A program made the translations under genes and the position numbers. This document shows, one piece after another, positions 5,696 to 7,145 of a stretch of DNA of 7,145 nucleotides. The notes under the pieces were generated by a model. That model was not told the origin of the DNA. It saw nothing but the letters and a program-made list of their open reading frames with translations, and did not search any database. Within the stretch, counting starts at the first letter, position 1, and each line of letters begins with the position of its first letter. The stretch is from Candidatus Aminicenantota bacterium. GTDB taxonomy: Bacteria > Acidobacteriota > Aminicenantia > UBA2199. Where the stretch lies: positions 1-7,145 of the forward strand of contig DAOVIP010000092.1 in assembly GCA_030671465.1 (NCBI GenBank). The letters are read 5' to 3'.

Positions 5696-7145
5696 ATGTT
5701 AAGGCGCTGGAAAAAAGTAGATCTGTTTATTATCCTTTTGTTTATTCTGACCGGATTGTCTTTTCTTGCTTTCAGAGATCTGTATCAGATTTTTTTCTGG
5801 GTTCTCATTGTGGTACTGGCCTTACGGGTTTCACTTTTTTTAAAAAGGAAGTTGTTGTGGAAAACCAGAAATCGACTTATTTTTTCTGGTTTATTTTTCG
5901 TGATTACCCCTATTGTTTTGATTTTGATATTCTTTTTGTTTATTGTCTATATTATCATCGCCCAGTACGGGGTGATTATCATTGATAATTTGATTAGTCG
6001 GCAGGTGGTTCAATATGAGGCCCATGTGGAACGATACCTGGTGAATCTGGATGAGAATGAGATGATCAGACGATCAACCCAGCTCACCCGGTTCAAGCCG
6101 GAAAACCTGATTATTGCCCTGTATAGAAAAACAGGAGGAGACTACCAGCATTTTTTTGTATATCCGGACGGATTTGGTTTTAACAAATTAAAAATAAATC
6201 AATATACCGGTTATTTCAAAATAAATAACACCTTTTACCTTGGGGTGCTGAAAAAACGGGGTGATTTTGCCGTACTGATTTCCTCGGTGGTGGATCAGGA
6301 TTTTTTAGATCAACTCTCAACCATTAGCGATTTTAAAATAAAATTTGTCAAATATGATCCCCTGTCCAGTATGGGTCAGAAGACGAATGAAATTGCCGAT
6401 ATGGCCTCCAATGAAGAGGAAAAGCTTTTCCTGCCCTGGCCATACAAATTCAAGTTTATTGATTTTGATCAGGATCACTCCGGTAGGATCATTGAAAAAG
6501 AACATCTTCACTGGCTGCTTATTGACTATGATAAAATTTTTCAGAAAATCCGCGGGATCAATAGCCATTCTGTACAGGTCAATATCCTGAAATTCATATA
6601 TTTTTTAATAGGACTTTTTGCCACTTTCATTATCATTTCATTTTTCGTTGGTTTTCGGATCATCCGGGTGCTCACCAAATCCATTAATCTGATTACCCGG
6701 GGAACCCAGAAAATCAGGAAGGGCGATTTCAGTTTTCGCATTAAAATTAAGTCCGGTGATCAACTTCAATATCTGGCTGAATCCTTTAATGAAATGGCTT
6801 CGGGAATTAACCGCCTCCTGATTGAAGAAAAGGAAAAACAGAGACTTGAAGAAGAGTTGAGGATAGCCCGGAGCATCCAATTGAAGCTACTGCCGAAAGA
6901 AGAACTGGATACTCCGGAATTTGAGATCGCTGCTGTCAATATCCCGGCCGAAGAGATCGCCGGAGATTATTTTGATTACTTTTATGAAGATTCAAAATAT
7001 ATGTACATATTGGTGGCTGATGTTTCCGGCAAGGGCACATCGGCCGCTTTCTATATGGCAGAATTGAAGGGGATCATGAATTATCTTCAGAAAAAAAAGA
7101 TATCTCCCGCTGAATTGATTTCAGAATGCCATTCCAGTTTGAGCC
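5696..7145 (+). CDS. Membrane sensor with HAMP and SpoIIE-type PP2C phosphatase domain, RsbU-like (3' truncated)
   Basis: The reading frame runs from ATG 5696 to the window edge (483 residues, no stop), so the C-terminus is missing. Such proteins are Mn/Mg-dependent serine phosphatases that usually dephosphorylate STAS-domain anti-sigma-factor antagonists. Layout: basic N-terminus MLRRWKK; membrane helices at about 9-25, 31-49 and 61-90; a periplasmic region (about 91-295) of no type I recognise; a helix at 296-324; HAMP domain about 321-373, with GDFSFRIKIKSGDQLQYLAESFNEM; linker coiled coil rich in Glu/Lys (375-396) running into the LRIARSIQLKLLPKE motif (388-402); then the phosphatase core. 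AGDYFDY (Asp424) and ADVSGKG (Asp442) carry metal-binding aspartates. An in-frame TAG at 5690-5692 makes ATG 5696 the earliest start, and no ribosome binding site precedes it. The domain assignment is firm; the target and signal are unknown. Confidence 0.92.
   Translation, partial: MLRRWKKVDLFIILLFILTGLSFLAFRDLYQIFFWVLIVVLALRVSLFLKRKLLWKTRNRLIFSGLFFVITPIVLILIFFLFIVYIIIAQYGVIIIDNLISRQVVQYEAHVERYLVNLDENEMIRRSTQLTRFKPENLIIALYRKTGGDYQHFFVYPDGFGFNKLKINQYTGYFKINNTFYLGVLKKRGDFAVLISSVVDQDFLDQLSTISDFKIKFVKYDPLSSMGQKTNEIADMASNEEEKLFLPWPYKFKFIDFDQDHSGRIIEKEHLHWLLIDYDKIFQKIRGINSHSVQVNILKFIYFLIGLFATFIIISFFVGFRIIRVLTKSINLITRGTQKIRKGDFSFRIKIKSGDQLQYLAESFNEMASGINRLLIEEKEKQRLEEELRIARSIQLKLLPKEELDTPEFEIAAVNIPAEEIAGDYFDYFYEDSKYMYILVADVSGKGTSAAFYMAELKGIMNYLQKKKISPAELISECHSSLS

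Noticed and set aside
6317..6880. Open frames on both strands inside the phosphatase gene
   Set aside because: The + strand frame from 5696 encodes continuous HAMP and SpoIIE motifs across this stretch, so the others are shadows.

Overview
The window looks like chromosomal DNA from a diderm (outer-membrane) bacterium of moderate GC content. The main evidence is the C-terminal end of a LolC/LolE-type lipoprotein-releasing permease at the left edge. Gene density, strong Shine-Dalgarno sites and sigma70-like promoters also fit a bacterium. The exact lineage cannot be read from the sequence. The combination of genes would suit an uncultivated phylum such as Aminicenantes, but that is only a guess. 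I see no mobile element, CRISPR array, tRNA or rRNA.

Layout: (1) 1-372, + strand, end of a LolC/E permease. (2) 365-1534, + strand, a DUF1343/NamZ-like (GH171-type) protein that overlaps the permease and has a good ribosome binding site inside it. (3) A 102-bp gap with a good sigma70-type promoter, then 1637-4168, + strand, an 843-residue protein I cannot assign to a family. It has a protein-kinase-like N-terminal half and a polytopic membrane C-terminal half. (4) 4159-5538, - strand, a phosphomannomutase/phosphoglucomutase that converges on gene 3 with a 10-bp overlap. (5) 5539-5695, a 157-bp divergent regulatory region with two back-to-back promoters that both read TTGTCT-17 bp-TATAAT, and a 10-bp perfect palindrome between them. 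(6) 5696 to the window end, + strand, a membrane-bound HAMP/SpoIIE-type PP2C phosphatase (RsbU-like), cut off at the right edge and possibly translated from a leaderless mRNA.

The left half and the mutase share an envelope theme: lipoprotein export, a putative muropeptide-processing protein, a large membrane protein of unknown role, and synthesis of sugar-1-phosphate precursors for surface glycans. The right edge adds a signalling phosphatase that would act on a partner-switching (anti-sigma-antagonist) system. The most unusual items are the kinase-like/membrane fusion protein, the altered NamZ-like active-site region, and the matched divergent promoters with a probable leaderless start. All functions are inferred from motifs read by eye.
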